A stretch of DNA of 64,000 nucleotides from Streptomyces sp. Ag109_O5-10 (GTDB taxonomy: Bacteria > Actinomycetota > Actinomycetes > Streptomycetales > Streptomycetaceae): NCBI RefSeq assembly GCF_900105755.1, contig NZ_FNTQ01000001.1:2790001-2854000 (forward strand), given 5' to 3'. The translations under genes and the position numbers were made by a program. Shown one piece after another: positions 1 to 8,681 of this stretch (its first letter is position 1; each line of letters opens with the position of its first letter). The notes under the pieces are model-generated. The model was not told the origin of the DNA and searched no databases. It was given only the letters and a program-made list of their open reading frames with translations.

Positions 1-2441
1 GCGAGGCGGTCCGCCTCGCCGCCGAGCAGGCCCTCCTGCGGGGCAACGTCAACGCGATGTTCACCAACCTCTCGCGCCGCTCCCAGGGCCTCATCCAGCG
101 TCAGCTCTCGCTCATCTCCGAACTGGAGTCCCGCGAGGCCGACCCGGACCAGTTGTCCTCCCTCTTCAAGCTCGACCACCTCGCGACGCGTATGCGCCGT
201 AACGGTGAGAACCTCCTCGTCCTCGCCGGTGAAGAGCCCGGCCGCCGCTGGACCCGCCCGGTCCCGCTGGTGGACGTGCTGCGCGCCGCCGCCTCCGAGG
301 TGGAGCAGTACGAGCGCATCGAACTGGCCGCCGTGCCGACCACCGAAGTGGCCGGCCGCGTGGTCAACGACCTCGTGCACCTGCTCGCCGAGCTGCTCGA
401 GAACGCCACCTCGTTCTCCTCGCCGCAGACCAAGGTCAAGGTCACCGGTCACGCGCTGCCCGACGGGCGGGTGCTGATCGAGATCCACGACACCGGTATC
501 GGCCTCTCCCCCGAGGACCTCGCGGCGATCAACGAGCGGCTCGCCTCGCCGCCCACCGTGGACGTCTCGGTCTCCCGCCGCATGGGCCTCTTCGTGGTCG
601 GTCGTCTGTCGCAGCGGCACGGCATCCGCATCCAGCTGCGCCCGTCCGACTCCGGTGGCACGACCGCGCTGGTCATGCTCCCGGTCGACGTCGCCCAGGG
701 CGGCAAGAAGCCCGCTCCCGGCAAGCCCGGTGTCCCCGCTCAGTCCGGCGGTCCGGCCGCCGCGCAGGCCGCGGCCGGTGCGGCCGCCGCCCGCCGCGGA
801 GGCGGCCAGGGCGGCGGCGGTGGTTCGCTCGGCGCGGGTGCTCCGGCCCCGGCGCTCGGCGGCGGTGCCGGTACGGCCGGCGGACGCGGCGGTGCCCTCG
901 GCGCCGGCGCTCCCTCCGGCGGCGGGCTGCTCGGCGCCGGTGCGGGTCCGCGCGGTCAGGTCGGCGCCGGCCAGGGCCCCCGGGCCGCGCTGCCCGGCGC
1001 GGGCCCGAACGGCGGCCGTCCCGGTGCGCAGGGCGGCGGACGCGGCTCGCAGGGCCGGTCGAACGCGGGTGCCGGTGCCTTCGGCAACCAGGACGCGTTC
1101 GGCAACCCGCAGGACTCCTTCGGCGGCCAGGACACCTTCGGCAACCGCGCCCCGGTCCCGCCGCAGCGCTCCGCGAACTCCTCCGACCAGGGCCGTCAGC
1201 CCCAGCTGCCGCCGCGCGGTGGCCCGCGGGCCGAACTGCCCGGCGCCAACTCGCCGGCGGGCCGGCCCAGCTGGAGCGACGACAACGCCCAGCCGCCGCT
1301 GTCCCGTGCCTCGTTGGACACCCCGCGCGGCCACGACGAGCAGGACCCGGCCCACACCGCGCAGATGCCCCGCATCGACGACCGGCAGGACCTCGGTGCC
1401 ACCTCGCAGATGCCGGCGGTCCCGCAGGCTCCGTCGACCGGCGAGTTCCCGCGCCCGGACTTCAACGCGCCGAACGGCTCGCAGAACACGGGATCGTTCC
1501 CGCGGCCGGGCACGACCGGCCCGCAGGACACCGGCTCGTTCCCGCGCCCGAACGTGAACGGCCGGCACGACACCGGGTCGTTCCCCAGTCCCAACGTCAA
1601 CGGCCAGCACGACACCGGGTCGTTCCCGCGCCCGAACGTCAACGGCCAGCAGGACTCGGGCCAGTTCGTGCGCTCCGACGTCTTCGGCACGCCGGCCGCG
1701 CCGCAGAACGGCTCCCGGAACCCGGGGCAGTTCGCCGCTCCGCAGGCCTACGACAACGGCTCCACCGGCCAGTTCGCCACGCCGTCCTACGACGGCAGCT
1801 CCACCGGTCAGCACTCCCTGCCCGGCCGGCAGAACGGCTACCCGGGCAACGGCCAGTACGGCAACGGCCAGTACGAGCGTCCGGGGACCGACGGCCGAGG
1901 CCTCGACTACGGTGCGCCGCAGCGCCCGCCGGTCCGCCAGGAGCCGGAGGCGCTGCCGCCGGCCACCGGTCCGGGTGACGGTCGTACCCCGCTGTACGAC
2001 ACGCTGGAGACCAACTGGTTCCACGGCGGCCAGCAGGAGCAGCAGCGCCCCCAGAGCAACGGCAACGGCTCGGTTCCGCCGGTCCCGCCGGTGCCCTCCC
2101 AGCCGCCGGCCCCCGCGGCCGCGGCCCCCCAGCGTCCCGCCCAGGCAGCCTGGCGCACCTCCCCGAACGACGACCTCGTCCGGCAGGCGGAGCGTGTACG
2201 GCAGCCGGCGGCGGGCGGTGTCACCACCTCCGGTCTGCCGCGCCGGGTCCCCCGGGCGAACCTCGTCCCGGGCACGGCGCAGCAGCAACAGCACCAAGCG
2301 GGTCCGCAGGTCTCGCGTTCGCCTGACGACGTTCGCGGCCGGCTGACCAATCTCCGTCGGGGTATCGCACAGGGTCGGCAGGCCGGCACCGGCCCGCAGA
2401 CCGGCACCTTCCCGAGCCCCACTCACCAGCAGGAGCGTTAG
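1..2441 (+). CDS. cvnA1: Conservon sensor histidine kinase-like protein, 5' end outside window
   Basis: The frame is open from the first base and continues the motif EAVRLAAEQALLRGN, which also occurs inside the intact paralogue at 4322-7591, so the start lies upstream; the ATG at 57 is internal. The visible part holds the H-box-like region (LFKLDHLATRMRRNGENLL), an N box (ELLENATSFSS) and a G1 box (DTGIGLS) of an HATPase domain. About 570 residues follow that are rich in Gly, Pro, Gln and Asn, apparently disordered, with tandem TGSFPRPNVNG units. In the CvnA family this membrane protein sits over a G-protein-like complex made by the next three genes. cvnB1 starts directly after the stop codon, so the two are probably coupled. 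Kinase activity has not been shown for the family. The family call is very sure; the number 1 comes from remembered synteny. Confidence 0.93.
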   Translation, partial: EAVRLAAEQALLRGNVNAMFTNLSRRSQGLIQRQLSLISELESREADPDQLSSLFKLDHLATRMRRNGENLLVLAGEEPGRRWTRPVPLVDVLRAAASEVEQYERIELAAVPTTEVAGRVVNDLVHLLAELLENATSFSSPQTKVKVTGHALPDGRVLIEIHDTGIGLSPEDLAAINERLASPPTVDVSVSRRMGLFVVGRLSQRHGIRIQLRPSDSGGTTALVMLPVDVAQGGKKPAPGKPGVPAQSGGPAAAQAAAGAAAARRGGGQGGGGGSLGAGAPAPALGGGAGTAGGRGGALGAGAPSGGGLLGAGAGPRGQVGAGQGPRAALPGAGPNGGRPGAQGGGRGSQGRSNAGAGAFGNQDAFGNPQDSFGGQDTFGNRAPVPPQRSANSSDQGRQPQLPPRGGPRAELPGANSPAGRPSWSDDNAQPPLSRASLDTPRGHDEQDPAHTAQMPRIDDRQDLGATSQMPAVPQAPSTGEFPRPDFNAPNGSQNTGSFPRPGTTGPQDTGSFPRPNVNGRHDTGSFPSPNVNGQHDTGSFPRPNVNGQQDSGQFVRSDVFGTPAAPQNGSRNPGQFAAPQAYDNGSTGQFATPSYDGSSTGQHSLPGRQNGYPGNGQYGNGQYERPGTDGRGLDYGAPQRPPVRQEPEALPPATGPGDGRTPLYDTLETNWFHGGQQEQQRPQSNGNGSVPPVPPVPSQPPAPAAAAPQRPAQAAWRTSPNDDLVRQAERVRQPAAGGVTTSGLPRRVPRANLVPGTAQQQQHQAGPQVSRSPDDVRGRLTNLRRGIAQGRQAGTGPQTGTFPSPTHQQER
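1437..1667 (+). repeat. Tandem TGSFPRPNVNG repeats within cvnA1
   Basis: About six imperfect units of 12 to 17 residues begin with TG(S/E)FPRP. The three central ones are nearly identical in protein (TGSFPRPNVNG plus RHD, QHD or QQD) and highly similar in DNA with a 42-base period. The same TG-F-PSP motif returns at the very C-terminus of the protein. The units lie in the disordered tail and are likely to vary in copy number between strains. Confidence 0.85.
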
Positions 2442-2864
2442 TTGAGTCCGATGAGCCAGGCGGCACAGAACCTGAACTGGTTGATCACCAACTTCGTGGA
2501 CAACACCCCAGGGGTGTCCCACACCGTCGTCGTGTCCGCCGACGGCCTCCTTCTGGCGATGTCCGAAGGCTTCCCACGCGACCGCGCCGACCAGCTCGCG
2601 GCCGTCGCCTCCGGGCTCACCTCGCTGACGGCCGGGGCCTCCCGGATCTTCGAGGGCGGCAACGTGGCGCAGACGGTCGTCGAGATGGAACGCGGCTTTC
2701 TGTTCCTGATGTCCGTGTCCGACGGCTCGTCCCTCGCGGTCCTGGCCCACCCGGAGTGCGACATCGGCCTCGTCGGCTACGAGATGGCGCTCCTGGTCGA
2801 CCGCGCGGGCGCGGTCCTCACGCCCGACCTGCGCGCTGAACTGCAAGGCAGTCTGCTCCACTGA
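2442..2864 (+). CDS. cvnB1: Roadblock/LC7-domain conservon protein CvnB
   Basis: This 140-aa protein is a single Roadblock/LC7 domain (about residues 10-110), the family that binds Ras-like GTPases and often acts as a regulator of them. It is nearly identical to the copy at 7593-8015; both begin SPMSQAAQNLNWLITNFVDN. The TTG start follows the cvnA1 stop without a gap; an ATG nine bases later is possible. In conservons the CvnB protein is expected to bind the CvnD GTPase at the membrane complex. The family call is firm. Confidence 0.93.
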   Translation: MSPMSQAAQNLNWLITNFVDNTPGVSHTVVVSADGLLLAMSEGFPRDRADQLAAVASGLTSLTAGASRIFEGGNVAQTVVEMERGFLFLMSVSDGSSLAVLAHPECDIGLVGYEMALLVDRAGAVLTPDLRAELQGSLLH

Positions 2865-2974
2865 CAGCCCGGATCCAACCCGCCTCACCAAATCACCGTC
2901 CGGCCGCCACAATCCCCCCACCGGCCACGTCCGACGGCTAGCCCGACCGACTTGCTGTCCCGCCCGGAGGAACG

Positions 2975-3373
2975 ATGACCCCGCCCACCGCCTCTCATGA
3001 TCCGTACGCGGAGCCGTACGGGGACGAGGGCGACCAGCCGCTGGTACGTCCTTACGCGATGACCGGCGGCCGGACCCGGCCGCGCTACCAGCTCGCCATC
3101 GAGGCGCTGATCAGCACGACGGCCGACCCGGCAGCGCTCATGGGGCTGCTCCCGGAGCACCAGCGCATCTGCCACCTGTGCCGCGAGGTGAAGTCGGTGG
3201 CCGAGGTCTCGGCGCTGCTCGCCATGCCGCTCGGTGTGGCCCGGATTCTGGTGGCCGACCTCGCCGAGGCCGGCCTGGTCGCCATCCACCAGCCGGGCGG
3301 CGACGAGAACAACGGCGGCGCTCCTGACGTGACGCTGCTCGAAAGGGTGCTCAGTGGACTTCGCAAGCTCTGA
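2975..3373 (+). CDS. cvnC1: DUF742 conservon protein CvnC
   Basis: This 132-aa protein is a DUF742 domain with a winged-helix-like fold predicted for the family. Conserved stretches are LVRPYAMTGGRTRPRYQLAI, EHQRICHLCREVKSVAEVSA and the C-terminal LLERVLSGLRKL. GGAGG lies seven bases before the ATG. The final 20 bases overlap cvnD1, an arrangement kept in both conservons of this window, which points to translational coupling. Compared with the paralogue at 8112-8681 it lacks a proline-rich N-terminal extension of about 60 residues. Confidence 0.93.
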   Translation: MTPPTASHDPYAEPYGDEGDQPLVRPYAMTGGRTRPRYQLAIEALISTTADPAALMGLLPEHQRICHLCREVKSVAEVSALLAMPLGVARILVADLAEAGLVAIHQPGGDENNGGAPDVTLLERVLSGLRKL

Positions 3374-3929
3374 CGGAGGGCGGGCCACCACCTCCGCGAA
3401 GATCGTGGTGGCGGGCGGCTTCGGCGTCGGCAAGACCACGTTCGTGGGAGCGGTCTCCGAGATCAACCCGCTGCGTACGGAGGCCGTGATGACGTCCGCC
3501 TCGGCGGGCATCGACGACCTGACGCACACCGGGGACAAGACCACCACCACGGTGGCCATGGACTTCGGCCGTATCACGCTCGACCAGGACCTGATCCTGT
3601 ACCTCTTCGGCACGCCCGGTCAGGACCGTTTCTGGTTCATGTGGGACGACCTGGTGCGCGGTGCGATCGGCGCGGTGGTGCTCGTGGACACCCGGCGTCT
3701 GGCCGACTGCTTCCCGGCCGTGGACTACTTCGAGAACAGTGGTCTGCCGTTCGTCATAGCCCTCAACGGATTCGACGGGCATCAGCCCTACACACCCGAA
3801 GAGGTGCGCGAGGCCCTGCAGATCGGGCCGGACGCGCCGATCATCACGACCGACGCCCGGCACCGCGCCGACGCGAAGAGCGCGCTGATCACGCTGGTCG
3901 AGCACGCCCTCATGGCGCGCCTGCGCTAG
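3354..3929 (+). CDS. cvnD1: Ras-like GTP-binding conservon protein CvnD
   Basis: This 191-aa small GTPase has a P-loop at about residues 21-28 (GGFGVGKTT), a switch II-like FGTPGQDRFWF, and an ALNGFDG stretch where Ras proteins carry NKxD, a variant shared with the second CvnD. The GTG start lies inside the end of cvnC1. It is the last gene of the first conservon and is followed by hairpins at 3982-4021 and 4099-4118. Family knowledge places it as the nucleotide-switch component of a membrane complex with CvnA, CvnB and CvnC. Confidence 0.93.
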   Translation: MDFASSDGGRATTSAKIVVAGGFGVGKTTFVGAVSEINPLRTEAVMTSASAGIDDLTHTGDKTTTTVAMDFGRITLDQDLILYLFGTPGQDRFWFMWDDLVRGAIGAVVLVDTRRLADCFPAVDYFENSGLPFVIALNGFDGHQPYTPEEVREALQIGPDAPIITTDARHRADAKSALITLVEHALMARLR

Positions 3930-3981
3930 CACCGCCGCGATACCCAAGTCCGTCGTCGTGTACGGCAGTTGTCGTACGGAA

Positions 3982-4021
3982 ACCGGAGCCGACTGTGGCC
4001 TTTGACACGGTCGGCTCCGGT
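3982..4021 (+). terminator. Hairpin after cvnD1
   Basis: A perfect 12-bp stem (accggagccgac at 3982-3993 and gtcggctccggt at 4010-4021) encloses a 16-base loop. It lies 53 bases past the cvnD1 stop and is a plausible terminator. Confidence 0.6.
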
Positions 4022-4098
4022 GTTCATAACGTTTCGGCAGAGGAATCCACTGGTATCGCCACGCGTCGCGGTCGCGCGGTGCCGCTGCGCTCACAATG

Positions 4099-4118
4099 GC
4101 CCCGCCTTTTGGCGGGGC
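4099..4118 (+). terminator. GC hairpin with U-rich tail after cvnD1
   Basis: gccccgcc and ggcggggc form an 8-bp stem with a tttt loop, followed by tcgctcttt. This looks like an intrinsic terminator between the two conservons. The rest of 3930-4321 carries no gene and must hold the promoter of the second conservon. Confidence 0.7.
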
Positions 4119-4321
4119 TCGCTCTTTATGACCGTTTTATCTGGGGCTTACATCCGCGCGCTCTGCCCCAATGGACTGTTTGGAAGTGCACCGGCCCCCG
4201 TGCTGGAATGCCTGAACTGCCCATTAGTCAACGACGTACTGAGTAGTGGTCTGAGACACACCGGGCTCTGAGAGACTGCGGCACGACGATAGGTGCCCGC
4301 CGCCGAGAGGTTGTTGGTCGA

Positions 4322-7300
4322 GTGAGGCGAAGCAAGAACGGTCCCGAGCCGTCGGCACGGGGCAACTTCACCCCGCCGCCGCGCGCTGCGGCGCCCACCC
4401 CTGTGCCAGCCGCGGAACCACCGGCCGCACCCGCGAAGAGCGGCGGCCGTTTCTCCCCGCGGAACTGGCGAGTGCCGACCAGGCTGAACGCGATCCTGCT
4501 CATACCCGTGGCCGTCGGCCTGGTGATGGGCGGCTTCCAGGTGAAGAGTTCCATCGACACCTGGCAGGACGCCCGCGACGCGGAGAACACCGCGCGCCTG
4601 GTCCGTGCGGCCCTGACCTATGCCGACGCCCTCTACAACGAGCGTGACGTCAGCACGGCACCGCTGCTCCTGAACAAGGACAAGGCGACCGTCACCCAGG
4701 CCCGCGCCGCGACCGACAAGGCCGCCGACGCCTTCGACGCGGCCGCGCAGAACATGCCGCAGAAGCCGGGCCTGGAGCGCCGCCTGAAGCTGTTCCGCGA
4801 GGCAGAGCCGCAGATCACCAACCTGCGTGCCGCCTCGTACACCAGCAAGCTCCCCGGTGTGAAGACCGAAGAGGGGTACGTCGCGGTCGCCCACCCGCTG
4901 ATGGAGTTCGCCAACGAGCTCGGTCTGGGCACCGGAAACATCACCTCCTACGGCCGTACCGTCTACGCCATCTCGCTCACCAAGGCCGCCCTGTCGCTGG
5001 AGCGGTCGATCGGCATGCACCTGCTGGTCAAGCCGGGCCCCGACGCCGGCAACCTGGCCAGCCAGCGGGTCGCCCTCTCCTCGTACGCCTACCTCGAGGG
5101 CATCGCCGTCGAGGAGTACATCGGCGGCGGCACCGAGGCGGACGCGCAGAAGCTGACCGACCTCGAGAAGAAGATCAGGACGGACGGCGCGGCACTGGCC
5201 CAGCAGGCCAAGGCCAAGGACCCGAACTACGTGCCCCCGCCGACCAAGGACAACGCGATGGTCAGCGCGCTGGCCACGCTGCCGGACACCAACGCGAGCA
5301 CCCGCCAGGCGCTGGCCTCCCAGGGCGTCAGCGCCGAGAACTGGTGGACGGTCAACACCCTCAAGTACGACGCCTACCGCACGATCGAGTCGGACATGGC
5401 CGACAAGGCGGTGAGCGAGGCCTCCGACATCGCGGACAACGCGAAGACGGACGCCTTCATCACCGGTGCCGCGGTCATGGTCGCGCTGCTCGCCGCGTTC
5501 ATCCTGGCCGGCATGGTGGCCCGCCAGATGTCCCGCTCGATGCGCCAGCTGCGCAACGCCGCCTTCGGCATCGCCGAGCAGCGTCTGCCGATGCTGGTCG
5601 ACCAGCTCTCCCGCACCGACCCCGGCCGGGTCGACACCCGGGTGGCGCCGATCCCGATCACCTCGACCGACGAGATCGGCGAAGTCGCCCGCGCCTTCGA
5701 CCAGGTCCACCGCGAGGCCGTGCGGCTCGCCGCCGAGCAGGCCCTGCTGCGGGGCAACATCAACGCGATCTTCACCAACCTCTCGCGCCGCAACCAGTCG
5801 CTGATCGAGGGCCAGCTGACCCTCATCACCGACCTGGAGAACAACGAGGCCGACCCGGACCAGCTGGAGAACCTCTTCAAGCTGGACCACCTCGCGACCC
5901 GTATGCGCCGTAACGGCGAGAACCTCCTGGTCCTCGCCGGCGAGGAGCCCGGCCGGCGCTGGGACCAGCCGGTCCCGCTGGTCGACGTCCTGCGCGCCGC
6001 CTCCTCCGAGGTGGAGCAGTACGAGCGCATCGAGCTCTCCGGCGTCCCGGAGGCCGAGATCCACGGCCGCGCGGTCACCGACCTCGTGCACCTGCTGGCC
6101 GAGCTGCTGGAGAACGCCACCACGTTCTCCTCGCCGCAGACCAAGGTCCGCGTCACGGCGACCCGGCTCCCCGACGGCCGCATCATGATCGAGATCCACG
6201 ACAAGGGCATCGGCCTCACCGCCGAGGACTTCGCGGACATCAACCACAAGCTGGCCAACCCGCCGACCGTGGACGCCGCGATCTCCCAGCGCATGGGCCT
6301 GTTCGTGGTCGGCCGGCTCTCCGACCGGCACGGCATCCGGGTCCAGCTGCGCCCCTCCGGCGAGCAGGCCGGCACCACCTCGCTGGTCATGCTGCCGGAC
6401 GCGATCACGCACGGCGGTGGCGGCGAACAGCCCCTGGAGCGCGACGAGTTCACGGTCTCGCAGATCATCCCGGAGCAGCAGTTCCAGGCCGAGAACTTCA
6501 ACCAGCCGCAGCTCCAGCCGATGCGTACGGCGGCCGAGCTCGGCTTCGACGACAGCCGCTACATCGAGGTCCCCGACGACATTCGCGACCTCGATCCCGT
6601 GGGCCGCTCGCTGATGCGCGAGGAGCGCCGTGCGGCCCTGGAGGCCCAGGCGCAGCCTCCGCAGTCCGCACAGGTCCACCAGGAGACCACCGAGATCCCG
6701 GCGTACGCCGACGAGTTCGACACCGGCCGGACGGACTACGACCCGAACGGTACGGGCTTCCAGGAGCAGCCCACGGGCTACGACGGGCAGCCGGCGTACC
6801 AGGAGCAGTCGCAGGGCACGTACGACGAGCAGTACTACGCGCCGAACGGCGGCCTGCCGCAGAACGACGCGTTCTCCTCCGGCGCGTTCTCCGTCAACGG
6901 CGGCTACCCGGAGCCCGGTTACCCGGAGCCCGCCCAGGAGGAGCCCGCGGCCGCGCAGGCCGCCGCCGCGGAGGCGTTCCCGGCCTTCGGTGAGCAGCCC
7001 TACCAGGACGACTGGCCGCAGCAGGGCGGTTACCAGAACGGCTACCCGGCCCAGTACGCTCCGCAGACGGAGTCGGCGCAGGCCGGTGACGTGGACGAGC
7101 GGAACCACGTAGGCTTCGACCGTCCGGGAACGGCCCCTTCCAACGGCCACCGGCTGACCGACGCCGGACTGCCCCGCCGGGGCTCCGTCGGCGGCGGCAC
7201 GGGCGGCCCGAAGGGCGCGGGTTCCGTGCAGCAGGCTCCGGCCGCGGCACCGGCGCAGACCGCACCGGCGGCCCCGGCTCCCGAACCGGCCGGCGACGAC

Positions 7301-7591
7301 TCCTGGCGTTCGCAGAACGACGAGCGCTGGCAGCAGGCCTCGGCGCTGCGCAAGCCCAAGGCGGGCGGGGTCACCTCCTCCGGCCTGCCGAGGCGGGTGC
7401 CCAAGGCCAATCTGGTCGAGGGAGCCGCCGCGAGCACCCCCCAGGGAGGCCCACAGGTCTCCCGCGCCCCGGAGGACGTCCGGGGCAGGCTGAGCAACCT
7501 GCGTCGAGGTGTCCAGCGCGGACGCAGCGCAGGCAGTGAAACGAACGGTCAGGGCTTCGGTCCTGACAGCACCTACAACCAGGAGCGTTAG
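4322..7591 (+). CDS. cvnA2: Conservon sensor histidine kinase-like membrane protein
   Basis: This complete 1089-aa protein starts at GTG. After a proline-rich cytoplasmic N-terminus, a membrane segment (about residues 55-72) and a second one (about 378-400) bracket an extracytoplasmic region resembling the nitrate/nitrite-sensing (NIT) domain. A HAMP-like linker, the conserved block LFKLDHLATRMRRNGENLL, the N box ELLENATTFSS (about 593) and the G1 box DKGIGLT (about 627) follow. The C-terminal 380 residues are acidic, Gln/Tyr/Pro-rich and probably disordered, ending in a motif (AGGVTSSGLPRRVPKANLV) shared with CvnA1. It is likely an input component that signals to CvnB, CvnC and CvnD rather than to a response regulator, since none is encoded nearby. 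Confidence 0.94.
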   Translation: MRRSKNGPEPSARGNFTPPPRAAAPTPVPAAEPPAAPAKSGGRFSPRNWRVPTRLNAILLIPVAVGLVMGGFQVKSSIDTWQDARDAENTARLVRAALTYADALYNERDVSTAPLLLNKDKATVTQARAATDKAADAFDAAAQNMPQKPGLERRLKLFREAEPQITNLRAASYTSKLPGVKTEEGYVAVAHPLMEFANELGLGTGNITSYGRTVYAISLTKAALSLERSIGMHLLVKPGPDAGNLASQRVALSSYAYLEGIAVEEYIGGGTEADAQKLTDLEKKIRTDGAALAQQAKAKDPNYVPPPTKDNAMVSALATLPDTNASTRQALASQGVSAENWWTVNTLKYDAYRTIESDMADKAVSEASDIADNAKTDAFITGAAVMVALLAAFILAGMVARQMSRSMRQLRNAAFGIAEQRLPMLVDQLSRTDPGRVDTRVAPIPITSTDEIGEVARAFDQVHREAVRLAAEQALLRGNINAIFTNLSRRNQSLIEGQLTLITDLENNEADPDQLENLFKLDHLATRMRRNGENLLVLAGEEPGRRWDQPVPLVDVLRAASSEVEQYERIELSGVPEAEIHGRAVTDLVHLLAELLENATTFSSPQTKVRVTATRLPDGRIMIEIHDKGIGLTAEDFADINHKLANPPTVDAAISQRMGLFVVGRLSDRHGIRVQLRPSGEQAGTTSLVMLPDAITHGGGGEQPLERDEFTVSQIIPEQQFQAENFNQPQLQPMRTAAELGFDDSRYIEVPDDIRDLDPVGRSLMREERRAALEAQAQPPQSAQVHQETTEIPAYADEFDTGRTDYDPNGTGFQEQPTGYDGQPAYQEQSQGTYDEQYYAPNGGLPQNDAFSSGAFSVNGGYPEPGYPEPAQEEPAAAQAAAAEAFPAFGEQPYQDDWPQQGGYQNGYPAQYAPQTESAQAGDVDERNHVGFDRPGTAPSNGHRLTDAGLPRRGSVGGGTGGPKGAGSVQQAPAAAPAQTAPAAPAPEPAGDDSWRSQNDERWQQASALRKPKAGGVTSSGLPRRVPKANLVEGAAASTPQGGPQVSRAPEDVRGRLSNLRRGVQRGRSAGSETNGQGFGPDSTYNQER

Positions 7592-7592
7592 T

Positions 7593-8015
7593 GTGAGCCC
7601 GATGAGCCAGGCGGCACAGAACCTGAACTGGTTGATCACCAACTTCGTGGACAACACCCCGGGGGTGTCCCACACGGTGGTGGTCTCCGCCGACGGACTC
7701 CTTCTGGCGATGTCCGAAGGCTTCCCCCGCGACCGCGCCGACCAGCTCGCGGCCGTCGCCTCCGGTCTGACGTCTCTGACGGCAGGCGCCTCCCGGATCT
7801 TCGAGGGCGGCAGCGTGAATCAGACGGTTGTGGAGATGGAGCGGGGGTTCCTGTTCATCATGTCCATTTCCGATGGTTCCTCGCTGGCCGTCCTGGCCCA
7901 CCCGGAGGCCGACATCGGCCTGATTGGGTACGAGATGGCCCTTTTGGTGGACCGCGCGGGCACGGTTCTTACCCCGGATCTGCGTGCGGAACTCCAGGGA
8001 AGCCTTCTCAACTAA
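7593..8015 (+). CDS. cvnB2: Roadblock/LC7-domain conservon protein CvnB
   Basis: This 140-aa roadblock protein is almost identical to cvnB1 over the whole length. I chose the GTG at 7593, which begins one base after the cvnA2 stop and matches the paralogue's start exactly. The open frame extends 28 codons upstream inside cvnA2, but those codons are the shadow of the kinase tail. Its expected partner is CvnD2. DNA identity to the first copy is very high over the first 120 bases. Confidence 0.93.
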   Translation: MSPMSQAAQNLNWLITNFVDNTPGVSHTVVVSADGLLLAMSEGFPRDRADQLAAVASGLTSLTAGASRIFEGGSVNQTVVEMERGFLFIMSISDGSSLAVLAHPEADIGLIGYEMALLVDRAGTVLTPDLRAELQGSLLN

Positions 8016-8111
8016 TAGTCAGACGGTGCGTTTTCGCGTCCTGGGGCCGTAAGGTTTCGGGACGCGGCTCCACAAGGATGGGTGCCCGGCACGGTCGGAG
8101 GAGGAGAGAAA

Positions 8112-8681
8112 GTGGCAACACCCCCAGGCGGTTCTCATAGCGGCAACTGGTCGTACGGGCCTGCGCAGGGCCAGGGCGACGGTTCCGGGAACCGGTACAA
8201 CTTCCCCTCCACACCGAGCCACCGGCAGTCGTACGCCCCGCAGGGCCCCGGCCCCTCGCCGTACGACCAGCCGCCGGCGCCGCGCATCCAGCCGGTGCAG
8301 CCGCAGCGGCGCCCCGAGCCGGCGCCGGCCTCGGGGTCCAGCAACCCGCTGGTGCGTCCGTACGCCATGACCGGCGGCCGGACCCGCCCGCGGTACCAGC
8401 TCGCCATCGAGGCGCTGGTGCACACCACCGCGCAGCCGCACCAGATGCAGGGCCAGTTGCCCGAGCATCAGCGGATCTGCAACCTCTGCCGGGAGATCAA
8501 GTCGGTGGCCGAGGTCTCGGCCCTGCTGACGATCCCTCTCGGCGTGGCCAGGATCCTCGTCGCCGACTTGGCGGAGGCGGGCCTGGTCGCCATCCATCAG
8601 CCCGGCGGCGACGAGAACGCCGGTGGCCAGCCAGACGTGACACTGCTCGAAAGGGTGCTCAGTGGACTTCGCAAGCTCTAG
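8112..8681 (+). CDS. cvnC2: DUF742 conservon protein CvnC with proline-rich extension
   Basis: This 189-aa protein has a Gly/Pro/Gln/Tyr-rich N-terminus of about 75 residues, then the DUF742 domain (LVRPYAMTGGRTRPRYQLAI; EHQRICNLCREIKSVAEVSA). The GTG at 8112 is preferred over the one at 8082 because ggaggag lies seven to eight bases before it. It ends LLERVLSGLRKL in a 20-base overlap with cvnD2, as in the first conservon. The extension is absent from CvnC1 and could be an extra interaction segment. Confidence 0.92.
   Translation: MATPPGGSHSGNWSYGPAQGQGDGSGNRYNFPSTPSHRQSYAPQGPGPSPYDQPPAPRIQPVQPQRRPEPAPASGSSNPLVRPYAMTGGRTRPRYQLAIEALVHTTAQPHQMQGQLPEHQRICNLCREIKSVAEVSALLTIPLGVARILVADLAEAGLVAIHQPGGDENAGGQPDVTLLERVLSGLRKL

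Noticed and set aside
4148..7675. A very long open frame antisense to cvnA2
   Set aside because: High GC leaves antisense frames open; the protein is Arg/Val/Gly/Leu-rich with no motif, and the sense frame is a well-conserved kinase gene.
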